64,000 bases of DNA, taken from NCBI RefSeq assembly GCF_008932245.1, contig NZ_CP034909.1:868001-932000 (forward strand). Reading direction: 5' to 3'. Below are positions 22,187 to 30,662 of the stretch, one piece after another. The notes beneath the pieces are model-generated. The model ran no database searches, was not told the DNA's origin, and worked only from the letters and a program-made list of their open reading frames with translations. The position numbers and the translations under genes were made by a program. Numbering within the stretch: position 1 is the stretch's first letter; each line of letters begins with the position of its first letter. The stretch is from Sinorhizobium alkalisoli (GTDB lineage: Bacteria; Pseudomonadota; Alphaproteobacteria; Rhizobiales; Rhizobiaceae).

Positions 22187-22528
22187 ATGAAGGTCACCAA
22201 CAACAGCCCGGCGCTGCAGGGCGTCCGCTCGAAAGGGCGGGCGGTCTACATCCAGCCGGGGCAGACCCGCGACGTCGATCTCGAAGGCGTCGATCTCGAC
22301 AAGGCCAAGCGTCTTTCGTTCCTTAAAATCGAGGGCGCTTGCAAGGCTGGTGCCAGCCAGGACGGCGACGGTGCGAAAACGCCACTTGAAGTGCTCGAAA
22401 TGGCGAAGGACCCGAACGTGCAGTTCATGTCGTTCAAGGCGGCGGCGGCCAAGCTGCTCGGCGATAAGACGCCGTCCAAGAAGGACGAGATCATTGCCGC
22501 CCTCGAAGAGCTGGCAACGCAGCCATGA
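22187..22528 (+). CDS. Hypothetical head-region protein
   Basis: This 113-residue protein starts at ATG 22187, five bases after AGGAGG. A short beta-rich N-terminus (A-V-Y-I-Q-P-G-Q-T-R-D-V) is followed by a helical C-terminus that resembles a small HeH/SAP-like hairpin (T-P-S-K-K-D-E-I-I-A-A-L-E-E-L). Its stop overlaps the next start. It is probably a minor head or connector component; no family is recognised. Confidence 0.65.
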   Translation: MKVTNNSPALQGVRSKGRAVYIQPGQTRDVDLEGVDLDKAKRLSFLKIEGACKAGASQDGDGAKTPLEVLEMAKDPNVQFMSFKAAAAKLLGDKTPSKKDEIIAALEELATQP

Positions 22529-23073
22529 CATTCAGCCCGGCGGTTACCTGCCGGGCCCTTACTGCATCGGAGATAGACATGGCAGGTTACGGCGATAATG
22601 CAGGCTTCACGGCTTACGCTGCGGCGTCCGGCTATGTCATCCCCGATGGTACGACCGATGCCCAGAAAGACGCAGCACGTCAGCGCGGCTCTCTGGTGAT
22701 CGATCGGTATGAACCGAGGTTCAGCGGCAAGCGCACCGGCGGGTACGCTCAAGAGAGGGCGTGGCCGCGCACCGGCGCCACGACTTATTACGGCGAGGCG
22801 ATCCCCTCGAACGAAGTCCCGCTCGCCATCGTCAACGCCTCGTACGAGGCGGCATTCCTCGAGCTCACGAACCCCGGCAGCCTTTCGCCGGTGGTGACCG
22901 GCACGCAAACGGTGAAACGCGAGAAGATCGGACAGCTTGAGGTCGAATATTCAACCTCTTCTTCAACGGACATTGACGATCTCGTGGCGCTCGCTACGCC
23001 GGTAGTCACCACGATCGAGGGGCTGCTATGGCCGTTCCTCGTGCCGTGCTTTCCGGGCGCGCTGGTGGTCTGA
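22525..23073 (+). CDS. Head-tail connector, DnaT-like family
   Basis: This 182-residue protein is of the putative DnaT-like ssDNA-binding type found at the connector position of siphophages. It has G-x-x-A-Y-A-A-A-S-G-Y, A-R-Q-R-G-S-L-V-I-D-R-Y, W-P-R-T-G-A, then V-K-R-E-K-I-G-Q-L-E-V-E-Y. The family name is historical, and the role is probably structural. An alternative start is ATG 22579 with GGAGA upstream. Confidence 0.72.
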   Translation: MTFSPAVTCRALTASEIDMAGYGDNAGFTAYAAASGYVIPDGTTDAQKDAARQRGSLVIDRYEPRFSGKRTGGYAQERAWPRTGATTYYGEAIPSNEVPLAIVNASYEAAFLELTNPGSLSPVVTGTQTVKREKIGQLEVEYSTSSSTDIDDLVALATPVVTTIEGLLWPFLVPCFPGALVV

Positions 23074-23432
23074 TGGCGAACCTGATCTATACACGCCTGC
23101 AGGCGACGGCGCAGCGCCTCATAGCCAAGTACGGCCAGGCCGGCACCGTCAAGCGCGAGACCCCTCCGGATCCTGTCTATGGCGGCGATCCTGTCGTGAT
23201 GTCGTACCCTGCCACGCTGGTACCGATGGCATACGAGGCCCGCTTCATCGACGGCACGGTCATCCAGGCCGGCGACATGCAGATTTACATCTCCGCTGTC
23301 GGCCTGCCGATCGAGCCGACTGTCGGCGACGTCGTTACCGCCAACGGGAAAGATTACGCCATCGTCAACGGTGACCCGAACAAATACGACGGCGTCACGC
23401 CGGTCGTCTTCATCGTGCAGGGTCGCCAATGA
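23073..23432 (+). CDS. Head closure/head-tail joining-like protein
   Basis: This 119-residue protein starts within the upstream stop (TGATG). It has an N-terminal helix (Y-T-R-L-Q-A-T-A-Q-R-L-I-A-K-Y-G) followed by a small beta barrel pattern (Q-I-Y-I-S-A-V-G-L, A-N-G-K-D-Y-A-I-V-N-G), as in gpFII/SPP1 gp16-type stoppers. The assignment rests on position and pattern. Confidence 0.62.
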   Translation: MANLIYTRLQATAQRLIAKYGQAGTVKRETPPDPVYGGDPVVMSYPATLVPMAYEARFIDGTVIQAGDMQIYISAVGLPIEPTVGDVVTANGKDYAIVNGDPNKYDGVTPVVFIVQGRQ

Positions 23433-24466
23433 CCTTCGATGAACTGCTCGCCACATATGAGCCCAGGCTTGCCGCCGCATTTCGAGAGGCGATCGAGGCT
23501 ATTAAGTCGAGCATCGTTCTGGCGCGCGTCGTCGAGCGTCTAGAGCGTGGCGACGTCAACGGCGCTATCGAGGCCATGCAGATCGAGCCGGAGGCGTTCT
23601 CCGCGCTCGAGATCGCGCTGCAGGAGGCTTTCAACGCCGGCGGCACGAATGCGGTCGGCGAGCTGCCGAAGGTGATGGACCCGCAGGGCAACCGCGTGAT
23701 CTGGCGCTTCGGTGTCCGTAATCCTGTTGCTGAGGCGATCTTGCGTGACCTATCTTCGACGATGGTCACGCACATCACCGATGACCAGCGGCAGGGGATC
23801 CGGCAAGCGCTCGAGCAGGGGCTTGCCCGCGGTGCGAACCCGCGCGCAACGGCGCTCGACGTCGTCGGCAGGCAGAACCGCGTCACCGGCCGCCGCGAGG
23901 GCGGTGTGATCGGGCTGACTCGTTATCAGGTCGAGTTCATCGAGCGCGCTCGCGTGCATCTGGCGTCCGGTGATCCGGAATTGATGAACCGATATTTCGA
24001 GCTGAAGACGCGCGACAAACGTTTCGACCGGACCGTCATGGCCGCGATCAGGGCAGGAAATCCGGTCAGCAGCGAGGCGCTCACCAAGATCATCGGCCGG
24101 CTACGCGATAAGAACCTGCTTCTCCGCGGCGAGATGCTGGCGCGCACCGAAACGATGATGGCGCTTGGCTCTGCTCGCGACGAAGCGATGAGGCAGCAGA
24201 TCGAGGCCGGAAAGGTCCAGGCGCAGGACGTCCAGAAGCGGTGGCATTCGGCCGGCGACAACCGGGTGAGGCACACGCACCGGGTTCTGAACGGCCAGGC
24301 CGTCGGCATCGACGAGGTATTCCAGAGCCCAAGCGGCGCCATGCTTCGCTATCCTGGCGACCCGCGTGCGCCCATCGCCGAAGTATCCGGCTGCCGCTGC
24401 TGGTGCGAGTATGATGTCGACTACATCGCCGCAGGCCTCCGCCGGTACCGTGCGAGGGCGGCTTAA
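23429..24466 (+). CDS. Minor head/head morphogenesis protein (SPP1 gp7/Mu F type)
   Basis: This 345-residue protein ends with the family signature: R-W-H-S-A-G-D-N-R-V-R-H-T-H-R-V-L-N-G-Q and later P-R-A-P-I-A-E-V-S-G-C-R-C-W-C. Earlier R-T-E-T-M-M-A-L matches the same family. It is usually carried inside the head and interacts with the portal. The position downstream of the connectors rather than beside the portal is a variant order. Confidence 0.88.
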   Translation: MTFDELLATYEPRLAAAFREAIEAIKSSIVLARVVERLERGDVNGAIEAMQIEPEAFSALEIALQEAFNAGGTNAVGELPKVMDPQGNRVIWRFGVRNPVAEAILRDLSSTMVTHITDDQRQGIRQALEQGLARGANPRATALDVVGRQNRVTGRREGGVIGLTRYQVEFIERARVHLASGDPELMNRYFELKTRDKRFDRTVMAAIRAGNPVSSEALTKIIGRLRDKNLLLRGEMLARTETMMALGSARDEAMRQQIEAGKVQAQDVQKRWHSAGDNRVRHTHRVLNGQAVGIDEVFQSPSGAMLRYPGDPRAPIAEVSGCRCWCEYDVDYIAAGLRRYRARAA

Positions 24467-24912
24467 TGGCTACGCTCCGCTTCAGCGCTCAGGTCGCGGG
24501 ATGGGCCGAGAAAGTGCCGGAGGCCGTCGAGGCGGTGTTCAAGGAGAGCACCAAGGAAATCGTCCGCGAGATGCAGACGCCGCGCTCTGCCGGCGGCCGG
24601 ATGCGGGTGGATACCGGATTTCTCCGTGCGTCGCTCATGGCTTCAACGGCGGCCATGCCATCGATCAATCCGAGCGCCAAGCCAATCGAGGGCGGCGCAT
24701 ACACCTATAACGAAGGGCAGATCGAGGCTGTGATCACTGGGGCCTCGGTCGGAGACACGCTGTATTTCGGCTACACCGCATCCTACGCTGCCCATCGCGA
24801 GTACGGAGCCAATGGCCAGCCGCCGGATGCGTTCGTTCGTCTCGCGGTTCAGAATTGGGGAATGGCGGTCGATCGCAACGCAAAGAAGGTCAAAGCGGCG
24901 TTTGGCCTTTGA
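24466..24912 (+). CDS. HK97 gp10-like tail completion protein
   Basis: The 148 residues show the gp10-like pattern: a helical N-terminus (V-F-K-E-S-T-K-E-I-V-R-E-M), then V-D-T-G-F-L-R-A-S-L and Y-F-G-Y-T-A-S-Y-A-A-H-R-E-Y-G. Members attach the tail to the head or complete the tail tube. The start directly overlaps the preceding stop. Confidence 0.82.
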   Translation: MATLRFSAQVAGWAEKVPEAVEAVFKESTKEIVREMQTPRSAGGRMRVDTGFLRASLMASTAAMPSINPSAKPIEGGAYTYNEGQIEAVITGASVGDTLYFGYTASYAAHREYGANGQPPDAFVRLAVQNWGMAVDRNAKKVKAAFGL

Positions 24913-25099
24913 TTGCCCGGTTACCGTCGCTTCCTTCTTCGGCAGCCATCAGCAATCCAAGTGAAAGCAGCATCAAGGACTTCTCTGCGGCTCGTAGGGC
25001 CGTCTCAGCACGAACCGTTTCGCCCTTTGCCTGCGCAAGCGTCATCCTCGCGTTGGTCAGCAGGTCGTGCGCCTGGTTGTCAGTCAGCTTTTCGGACAT
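24890..25099 (-). CDS. Small helical protein opposite to the tail genes
   Basis: This 69-residue frame (MSEKLTDNQAHDLLTNARMT...) is mostly one long helix with heptad-like spacing (T-V-R-A-E-T-A-L-R-A-A-E-K-S-L-M-L-L-S-L-G-L-L). It fits the gap between the gp10-like and DUF4128 genes, overlapping the former's 3' end. No clear ribosome-binding site is visible, and ATG 25114 is an alternative start. Confidence 0.45.
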   Translation of the reverse strand: MSEKLTDNQAHDLLTNARMTLAQAKGETVRAETALRAAEKSLMLLSLGLLMAAEEGSDGNRAIKGQTPL

Positions 25100-25112
25100 G
25101 AGGAATTGATAC

Positions 25113-25529
25113 ATGGCGACCGGAATCGACGCAATCATCTTCAAGGCGTTGACCGATCATCTGCTGACGTTGACGCCGGCACTCCCCATCGCGGCGCCGA
25201 ACGTGGTGTTCCCCGCGGCGGGGCAATCCATGCCGTCGAAATACCTGGCTGTCTCATTCCTGCCGAACAAGACCCGGGAGATCACCTTGGGAGACGACCC
25301 GCAGCAGAAGCGGGGGCTCTATCAGGTGTCGGTCGTGTTCGCCGTCGGCGTCGGGATCATCGGTGCGCTCGAGACTGTCGAGACCATCATCTCGCTTTTC
25401 AAGAACCGATCGCTTTTGGCTTCTGGCGTGAAGGTCACGATCAGCAGCGAGCCGTGGGCGTCAGGCCCGATCCAGGAAGGAAACCGGGTCCAGATCCCGG
25501 TCACCATCCCATACCACTGTTTTGCCTAG
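25113..25529 (+). CDS. Tail terminator-like protein (DUF4128)
   Basis: The 138 residues match DUF4128: an N-terminal helix, then S-K-Y-L-A-V-S-F-L-P-N-K-T, R-G-L-Y-Q-V-S-V-V-F and a C-terminal V-Q-I-P-V-T-I-P-Y. These proteins cap the tail tube at the head-proximal end. Position right before the tail tube gene agrees. Confidence 0.78.
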   Translation: MATGIDAIIFKALTDHLLTLTPALPIAAPNVVFPAAGQSMPSKYLAVSFLPNKTREITLGDDPQQKRGLYQVSVVFAVGVGIIGALETVETIISLFKNRSLLASGVKVTISSEPWASGPIQEGNRVQIPVTIPYHCFA

Positions 25530-25544
25530 GAAAGGATCCGAACA

Positions 25545-26033
25545 ATGGCAGGCATCAAGACCACCCTTGCGGGGGCGAAAATCTCCATCAGCACCGCGGC
25601 TGTCACACTCCCGCTTAATCAGGCCGCCTTCGAGGCTCTGACCTTCACGGAGATCAAGAGCGTTGGCAATCTTGGCGACTATGGCAGCCCTCCGAACCTG
25701 ATCAACTACAACACGCTCGACACCGAGGTCATGTCCAAGGCCAAGGGCGTCGAGGACGCCGGCGACATGTCGATCGAGGTTGCGCGCATCTTCGATGATC
25801 CCGGTCAGATCGCCATTCGAGCCGCGAGCGCGACCAAGTTCAACTATGCAATCAAGGTCGAGTACGCCGACGCGCCTACCCCATCCTGGTCGAATACGGT
25901 CATGTATGCGGCCGGTCCGGTCACTGGTCCTCAATTGCTCGGCGGCAGCACGGACGATTTCATCCGCGAATCCTTCACCGTGGGCTTCACCGATCAGCGC
26001 CCGATATTCGTTGCCCCTGTTGAAACCCCGTAA
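25545..26033 (+). CDS. Major tail tube protein
   Basis: The 162-residue protein has the tail-tube beta pattern (V-G-N-L-G-D-Y-G-S, then D-M-S-I-E-V-A-R-I-F-D-D-P-G-Q, F-N-Y-A-I-K-V-E-Y-A-D). An AAAGGA ribosome-binding site precedes it. It lies directly before the frameshifting chaperone, the canonical order in siphophages. Confidence 0.82.
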   Translation: MAGIKTTLAGAKISISTAAVTLPLNQAAFEALTFTEIKSVGNLGDYGSPPNLINYNTLDTEVMSKAKGVEDAGDMSIEVARIFDDPGQIAIRAASATKFNYAIKVEYADAPTPSWSNTVMYAAGPVTGPQLLGGSTDDFIRESFTVGFTDQRPIFVAPVETP

Positions 26034-26041
26034 GGTGACCA

Positions 26042-26428
26042 ATGGACCTGCTTTCCCTCAGCCCGAACACCATTACCGTTGACTTGACGCACCCGGCGAC
26101 AGGTGCGCCGCTTGGTGTGTCGGTCGAGCTCCGCAGCCTCGAAAGCGACGAGGTCAAGGCCGTCGAGCGCCAGCTGAAGAACAAGGCGCTCAAGGGGGGC
26201 CGCAACACCGTTACTGCCGAGAAGATTGATGACAACACCATCGCACTCCTGGCGGCGGCGATCGTATCGTGGACATTCTCGGGTGATGCCAACCTGGGCG
26301 GCGACAAGAAGCCGGCTTGCACTGACGCCAATAAGCGGAAGCTGCTCGCTGTCCCGGCGCTCGCCAAACAGATCGACGTCGCGCTCGGAGACGAAGCGGC
26401 TTTTTTTGCAGCCTCGGAGACCGCCTAA
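26042..26428 (+). CDS. Tail assembly chaperone, unshifted product (gpG-like)
   Basis: This 128-residue protein has a small beta N-terminus (T-I-T-V-D-L-T-H-P-A-T-G) and a helical C-terminus ending A-A-F-F-A-A-S-E-T-A. A run of seven T at 26401-26407 near the end is in the right frame for a -1 slip. The zero-frame product is the gpG equivalent. It sits between tail tube and tape measure genes and should coat the tape measure during tail assembly. Confidence 0.85.
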   Translation: MDLLSLSPNTITVDLTHPATGAPLGVSVELRSLESDEVKAVERQLKNKALKGGRNTVTAEKIDDNTIALLAAAIVSWTFSGDANLGGDKKPACTDANKRKLLAVPALAKQIDVALGDEAAFFAASETA

Positions 26429-26808
26429 GGCAGGCTGTCTCCGTTGCGGTCGAGTTCAACACCCCCGGCTATGAGCTCGATCGTGGCCGGGATGGAAAGG
26501 ACATCGTCTCCAAGCGCGAATTATACGAGCGCTTCGGGCGGGAAAACCTGATCCAAGAGCCAGAGATCCCGGACGAAGGCGAACACCTTTGGACGTGGTT
26601 CTGGCACCTGTCCGGCCGACGTCAACAGGGCATGAGCGGCCCGCAGCCGCTCACCTATGAAGAGATAACCTCTTGGTCCCGCCTGACCGGTGAAATCCTC
26701 CTTCGTGAGGAGATCGCCATCCTAATAGACATGGACGATGCCTACCTCGATGCTCTCGCAAAAGAGCGAGAGGCACAGCGCGTAGCGAATGAGAAGCCGA
26801 AGGGGTAG
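26042..26808 (+). CDS. Tail assembly chaperone, -1 frameshift product (gpGT-like)
   Basis: After a -1 slip on T-TTT-TTT (26401-26407) translation continues at 26407 as C-S-L-G-D-R-L-R-Q-A-V-S-V-A-V-E-F. The frame stays open to TAG 26806-26808, adding about 133 residues (W-T-W-F-W-H-L-S-G-R-R, S-R-L-T-G-E-I-L-L-R-E-E-I). The extension has no start of its own and would be missed by ordinary gene finding. It fills the otherwise empty 380 bases before the tape measure gene. This is the conserved G/GT arrangement of lambda-like tails; the shift is inferred. Confidence 0.82.
26401..26407 (+). promoter_or_regulatory. Programmed -1 frameshift slippery heptamer
   Basis: The heptamer T TTT TTT is aligned as X-XXY-YYZ with the zero frame (codons GCT TTT TTT GCA). 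It allows both tRNAs to re-pair after slipping. The zero-frame stop follows 19 bases later. Confidence 0.8.
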
Positions 26809-26812
26809 CACC

Positions 26813-28960
26813 ATGGACGTGGCGCAGCTTGGCATTGAAGTAACCAGCAAGGGCGCCCCAAAGGCCACCGCCGATCTCCAGAAGCTGACGAACGCCGCCA
26901 AAATGGCAGATTCAGCTTCTGACGGCCTGTCCGCATCCACCAAGAACGCGGGTGCTGCCGCATCTGCCGCAGCCGGCGGCTTCAAGCAGGCCGCATCTGC
27001 CACAAAGGCATATGCCGCTGCCGCCAACAGCAACGTCAAGCGCATGGGCGGCTCCATGTCGGGCCTCGCTGCCCAGTTCCAGGATATCGGCGTCACTGCC
27101 GCAATGGGCATGAACCCGATGCTGATTGCCCTCCAGCAGGGTACGCAAATCGCAGGCCAGATGGAGATGGCGATGCAGGGCGGGGCTAAAGCGTCGTCCG
27201 TCTTCTCCGCGGCTTTCGCCTCACTGCTATCTCCAGTGACGCTCGTCTCTATCGCGCTCACGGCCGCGGCCGCAGCTGGTCTCCAACTGGTGGATTGGGC
27301 CGGTTTGGCTGCTTCGGCGCTCACAGGCCTTGCCGATGTGCTGCAGACGATAGCACCCTATGCCGTCGGCGCGGCCGCCGCTCTGGCGCTACTCTACGCC
27401 CCCGCGATCATCGGCGGTATCATCAGCGTGATTGCGCTTCTGGCTCGGCTGTCGGTCGCCGCTGTATCAGCCGGCGCCGCCATGCTCGCGGCGAACCCGG
27501 CCGGCGCGCTTGTCCTCGGGATCACGGCCGCTGTCGCCGCGGCAAACATCTTCCGCGACGAGCTCGCGCAGATCTTCGGGCGCGATATTGTTGCCGACGC
27601 AAAAAACGGCGTGAACTTCATCATTGGCGCCTTTGTCGGCGGCTTCAACGCGATCAAGGCAACGTGGTCCGCGCTTCCCGGCGCGATCGGTGACTTCGTC
27701 TATGCGACCGCGAACGCGGTTGTCGCAGGCACGGAACTCATGGTCAACATGGTCGTCGCCAAGATCGACGAGCTGATTGCCAAGCTCAACGCCTCCATGA
27801 AGTCGCTGCCATTTGGCCTCGGAGACAGCATCAGCATTCCGACGATCGGGAAGTTCGACTTCGGCAGGGTCGAGAACCCCTACAAGGGGCAGGCGGCGGC
27901 GGTGGCGACCGAAGCAAGCGCCGCGATGTCTTCGGCCATGAGCACTGATTATGTCGGTGGATTCGGCGAGGCTATTTCCCGCGGCGCCTCGGCTGCATCG
28001 GCAAAGCTCAAGGAGCTGGCCAAGGACCTGACGACGGTAGATGACAAGTCGAAAAAGAAGAAGGGCGGAGCCGGCGGAAAGACGGAAGCCGAGAAGTACT
28101 CCGACATCGTCGACGGCGCGAACCGCCGCATCGCTTCGCTGAAGGCGGAACAGGCGGCCCTCGGCATGACCGAGCAGGCAGCGCTTGCCCTGAAGTATGA
28201 GACCGAACTGCTCAACCAGGCACAGCAGAAGGGGATCAACCTAACTGCTTCCCAGAAGGCTGAACTTGCCGGTCTCGCCCAGCAGATGGCGTCGACTGAG
28301 ATCGCCACGAGAAACACGAAAGAGGCGATGGACTTCGCCAAGGATGCCACCAAAGGCTTCCTGTCGGATCTTCGCTCCGGTCTCGCGAACGGCGAGGGGT
28401 TCTGGAAGTCCTTCGGCAAGGCTGCTCTCAACGTCCTGGACAAGATCATCGGCAAGATCGAGGACCAGCTTGTGGAGGCACTGTTCTCGGTCGGCAGCGC
28501 CAGCACAGGCACGGGCGGTGGCGGCTTCCTCGGCGCGATCTTCGGCGGCATCGGCAAGTTGTTCGGCTTCGCCTCTGGCGGGTACACCGGGGGCAAGGCT
28601 GCCTCATCTGTGGCCGGCGTGGTTCATGGCGGGGAATACGTTTTCTCCAAGAGGGCAACAGACAGGATCGGCGTTGGGAACCTGGAGTCCATGCACCGGG
28701 CGGCCAAGGGATATGCATCCGGCGGCTATGTCGCTCCAGCTCCGGCCAACCAGAACGGCAGCCGTAGCGCGACGGCGGTCATGGTCGACGTCCGCACCTA
28801 TGTCGATGAAGACGGCAACTGGCAGTCGGAAGTCGAGCGGATCAGCCAAAAGGAAGTCAGAAAAGCTACCCCAGGGATCGTGAACGCGTCGAAACAGCAG
28901 TCCGTTCCGGCTATGGCTGAATATCAATCGAACAAGGCAAATGCGGATTGGAGGTCATAG
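26813..28960 (+). CDS. Tail length tape measure protein
   Basis: This 715-residue protein starts at ATG 26813, seven bases after AAGGGG. The N-terminus matches phage tape measures (V-A-Q-L-G-I-E-V-T-S-K-G). Several hydrophobic helices occupy about residues 140-270, a K-K-K-G-G-A-G-G-K hinge lies near 415, and a C-terminal tail-tip domain follows (A-S-G-G-Y-T-G-G, V-V-H-G-G-E-Y-V-F-S). It sets tail length and forms the DNA channel. The scale of known tape measures predicts a tail of roughly 100 nm. Confidence 0.92.
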   Translation: MDVAQLGIEVTSKGAPKATADLQKLTNAAKMADSASDGLSASTKNAGAAASAAAGGFKQAASATKAYAAAANSNVKRMGGSMSGLAAQFQDIGVTAAMGMNPMLIALQQGTQIAGQMEMAMQGGAKASSVFSAAFASLLSPVTLVSIALTAAAAAGLQLVDWAGLAASALTGLADVLQTIAPYAVGAAAALALLYAPAIIGGIISVIALLARLSVAAVSAGAAMLAANPAGALVLGITAAVAAANIFRDELAQIFGRDIVADAKNGVNFIIGAFVGGFNAIKATWSALPGAIGDFVYATANAVVAGTELMVNMVVAKIDELIAKLNASMKSLPFGLGDSISIPTIGKFDFGRVENPYKGQAAAVATEASAAMSSAMSTDYVGGFGEAISRGASAASAKLKELAKDLTTVDDKSKKKKGGAGGKTEAEKYSDIVDGANRRIASLKAEQAALGMTEQAALALKYETELLNQAQQKGINLTASQKAELAGLAQQMASTEIATRNTKEAMDFAKDATKGFLSDLRSGLANGEGFWKSFGKAALNVLDKIIGKIEDQLVEALFSVGSASTGTGGGGFLGAIFGGIGKLFGFASGGYTGGKAASSVAGVVHGGEYVFSKRATDRIGVGNLESMHRAAKGYASGGYVAPAPANQNGSRSATAVMVDVRTYVDEDGNWQSEVERISQKEVRKATPGIVNASKQQSVPAMAEYQSNKANADWRS

Positions 28961-28963
28961 TTT

Positions 28964-29680
28964 ATGCCTGAAATCCTCGTCTGGCCTCATAAGCTGCTGA
29001 AGCCGTCCGCCAACCCTGCCGATGTCGTGCCGTTCACTCGTTCCGGCGGTCGCACGCTGGGCGGCACGAAACCGGCCTATCGCACTGACCTCGGGCACTG
29101 GCGTGTTGACCTTCAGGACGTCGCATTGGTCACGACCGCGCAGAAACGGACCTGGGATGCGATCTCGACTTATCTCAGTGGAGCATCCGGTCGCGTCGCC
29201 GTGCCAATCTGGGCGATCGACACCGCGCCATATGCCAGCGGACAGCCGGAAAGCACGACAGAGGTCACGCATTCCGACGGCAGTACGTTCAGCGATGGGA
29301 CGCGATACGCGCAAAGCCCGATCGCCATCGTCTCGTCTGGCGTCACGGCGATCGGCGCCACGGTCATGTCCATGCGGATCATCAACGGCGCGCAAGACCT
29401 CTCCGGGCTCCGGTTTTCCTACAACCACGTCGCCTACAAGACCGGGCAGGTCCTTTCGATCGTCGACGACGTCTGGACAGTGCGCATCACGCCGTCCGTC
29501 GCGCAATTAATCCCCGCCGGCGCCGATCTCGAATTCCACCGGCCGACCTGTGTCTGCAACCTGGCGTCGGACAACGCCATGCGCCGCGGCATGAATGCCG
29601 ATGGCGTCGAGTTCATCAGCGTCTCGTTTCTTGAAGACACCCGCTATCTGAGCGATCTCGCTGCGGGGATCATCGCATGA
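28964..29680 (+). CDS. Distal tail/minor tail protein
   Basis: The 238-residue protein follows the tape measure by 3 bases and precedes the tail-tip genes. It is beta-rich (G-H-W-R-V-D-L-Q-D-V-A-L-V, V-W-T-V-R-I-T-P-S-V-A-Q), with a C-terminal R-P-T-C-V-C-N-L-A-S-D-N-A-M block seen in minor tail proteins of this phage group. A distal-tail role is inferred from position. Confidence 0.72.
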   Translation: MPEILVWPHKLLKPSANPADVVPFTRSGGRTLGGTKPAYRTDLGHWRVDLQDVALVTTAQKRTWDAISTYLSGASGRVAVPIWAIDTAPYASGQPESTTEVTHSDGSTFSDGTRYAQSPIAIVSSGVTAIGATVMSMRIINGAQDLSGLRFSYNHVAYKTGQVLSIVDDVWTVRITPSVAQLIPAGADLEFHRPTCVCNLASDNAMRRGMNADGVEFISVSFLEDTRYLSDLAAGIIA

Positions 29681-30261
29681 GTTATAATCTCCGCATCCTC
29701 TGCGACGCGATCCTGCCGGACCGGACCATCAGGGTATGGGATGGATCCGGCCGGGTCTTTCTAGACGGTGAAGGCAATCTCTATCGCGCCGCGCAATTTT
29801 CTGAGGACGCTCTTCAGCAGATCGAGGCGGCCATCAACGGGGAAGCATACACGCTCTCGCTCTCCCTGATCGCGCTGCCGCAGATGGCCGGCGATGAAGT
29901 CTGGGAATACGATGAGGAGACGCCGATCTCTGGATCAAAGTTCGTCGTCAAACTCCAGACCGTCGATGAGTACGAGCAGCCGGAAGGGGAGCCGGAAGTC
30001 GTTTTCACCGGGCTGATCGACAACCTCGCTGTTACCGACCAGGGCGTTGAGGACGATGAAGACGGCGACCGGTGGGAATCGATCGTGACGATCGAGGTGA
30101 CGAACCGCTTCACGCTGCGCACGCTCGCCAATGGAGCCGTCCTTTCGGACGTGGATCAGAGGGAGCGGTCGAAGGTACTGAACCCGTCCGCACCGGATGA
30201 CGAGTTCTGCACCCGCGTGCCGACGCTGCTGTCGAAAACAGTGCGCTGGCCGAATTGGTGA
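29677..30261 (+). CDS. Minor tail/tail-tip protein
   Basis: This 194-residue protein overlaps its neighbours by 4 bases upstream and 1 base downstream. It begins M-S-Y-N-L-R-I-L-C-D-A and is beta-rich (A-Y-T-L-S-L-S-L-I-A-L, V-V-F-T-G-L-I-D-N-L-A). The C-terminus, D-D-E-F-C-T-R-V-P, resembles tail-tip proteins that precede the NlpC/P60-type gene in siphophages. Family not certain. Confidence 0.7.
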   Translation: MSYNLRILCDAILPDRTIRVWDGSGRVFLDGEGNLYRAAQFSEDALQQIEAAINGEAYTLSLSLIALPQMAGDEVWEYDEETPISGSKFVVKLQTVDEYEQPEGEPEVVFTGLIDNLAVTDQGVEDDEDGDRWESIVTIEVTNRFTLRTLANGAVLSDVDQRERSKVLNPSAPDDEFCTRVPTLLSKTVRWPNW

Positions 30262-30659
30262 TGCGCGAAACTCTGGCGCAGTTCATAGCCGCGAATTCCG
30301 CCATGCCATGGACACCGGGCGGCGCCGTTGATTGCTGCCTTGCTCTTGCGGAATGGGCGATCTGGCTTGGCTATCCGGATCCTGCTGCGCATCTCCGCGG
30401 TGCATACGAACCCGGCCAAGGGCAACTCGACATTCTCGCCAGGTACGGCGGCGCTCTGCCTCTGGTTGCTTCTTGTGCGGCGGCAATCGGTGGCAGGCCT
30501 GTCGCCGTTCCTGAAATCGGAAACATCGGTGTCGTCGGAAGTGCGCGCAACCCGCTGCGCCAGTTCGGCGTGATCCATGACGGCCACTCTTGGCTGACGA
30601 GAACTCCGACCGGTTGGACGACCGTCTCCGCCAAAGCTCTCGGGATTTGGAAGATCTGA
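30261..30659 (+). CDS. DUF6950/NlpC-P60-like tail-tip protein
   Basis: The 132-residue protein contains P-W-T-P-G-G-A-V-D-C-C-L-A-L-A-E-W-A, with Cys in the place of the catalytic NlpC/P60 cysteine, and later F-G-V-I-H-D-G-H-S-W with His. Tail-tip peptidases of this kind cut peptidoglycan during DNA injection. Its start overlaps the upstream stop by one base. Confidence 0.72.
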   Translation: MRETLAQFIAANSAMPWTPGGAVDCCLALAEWAIWLGYPDPAAHLRGAYEPGQGQLDILARYGGALPLVASCAAAIGGRPVAVPEIGNIGVVGSARNPLRQFGVIHDGHSWLTRTPTGWTTVSAKALGIWKI

Positions 30660-30662
30660 CGT

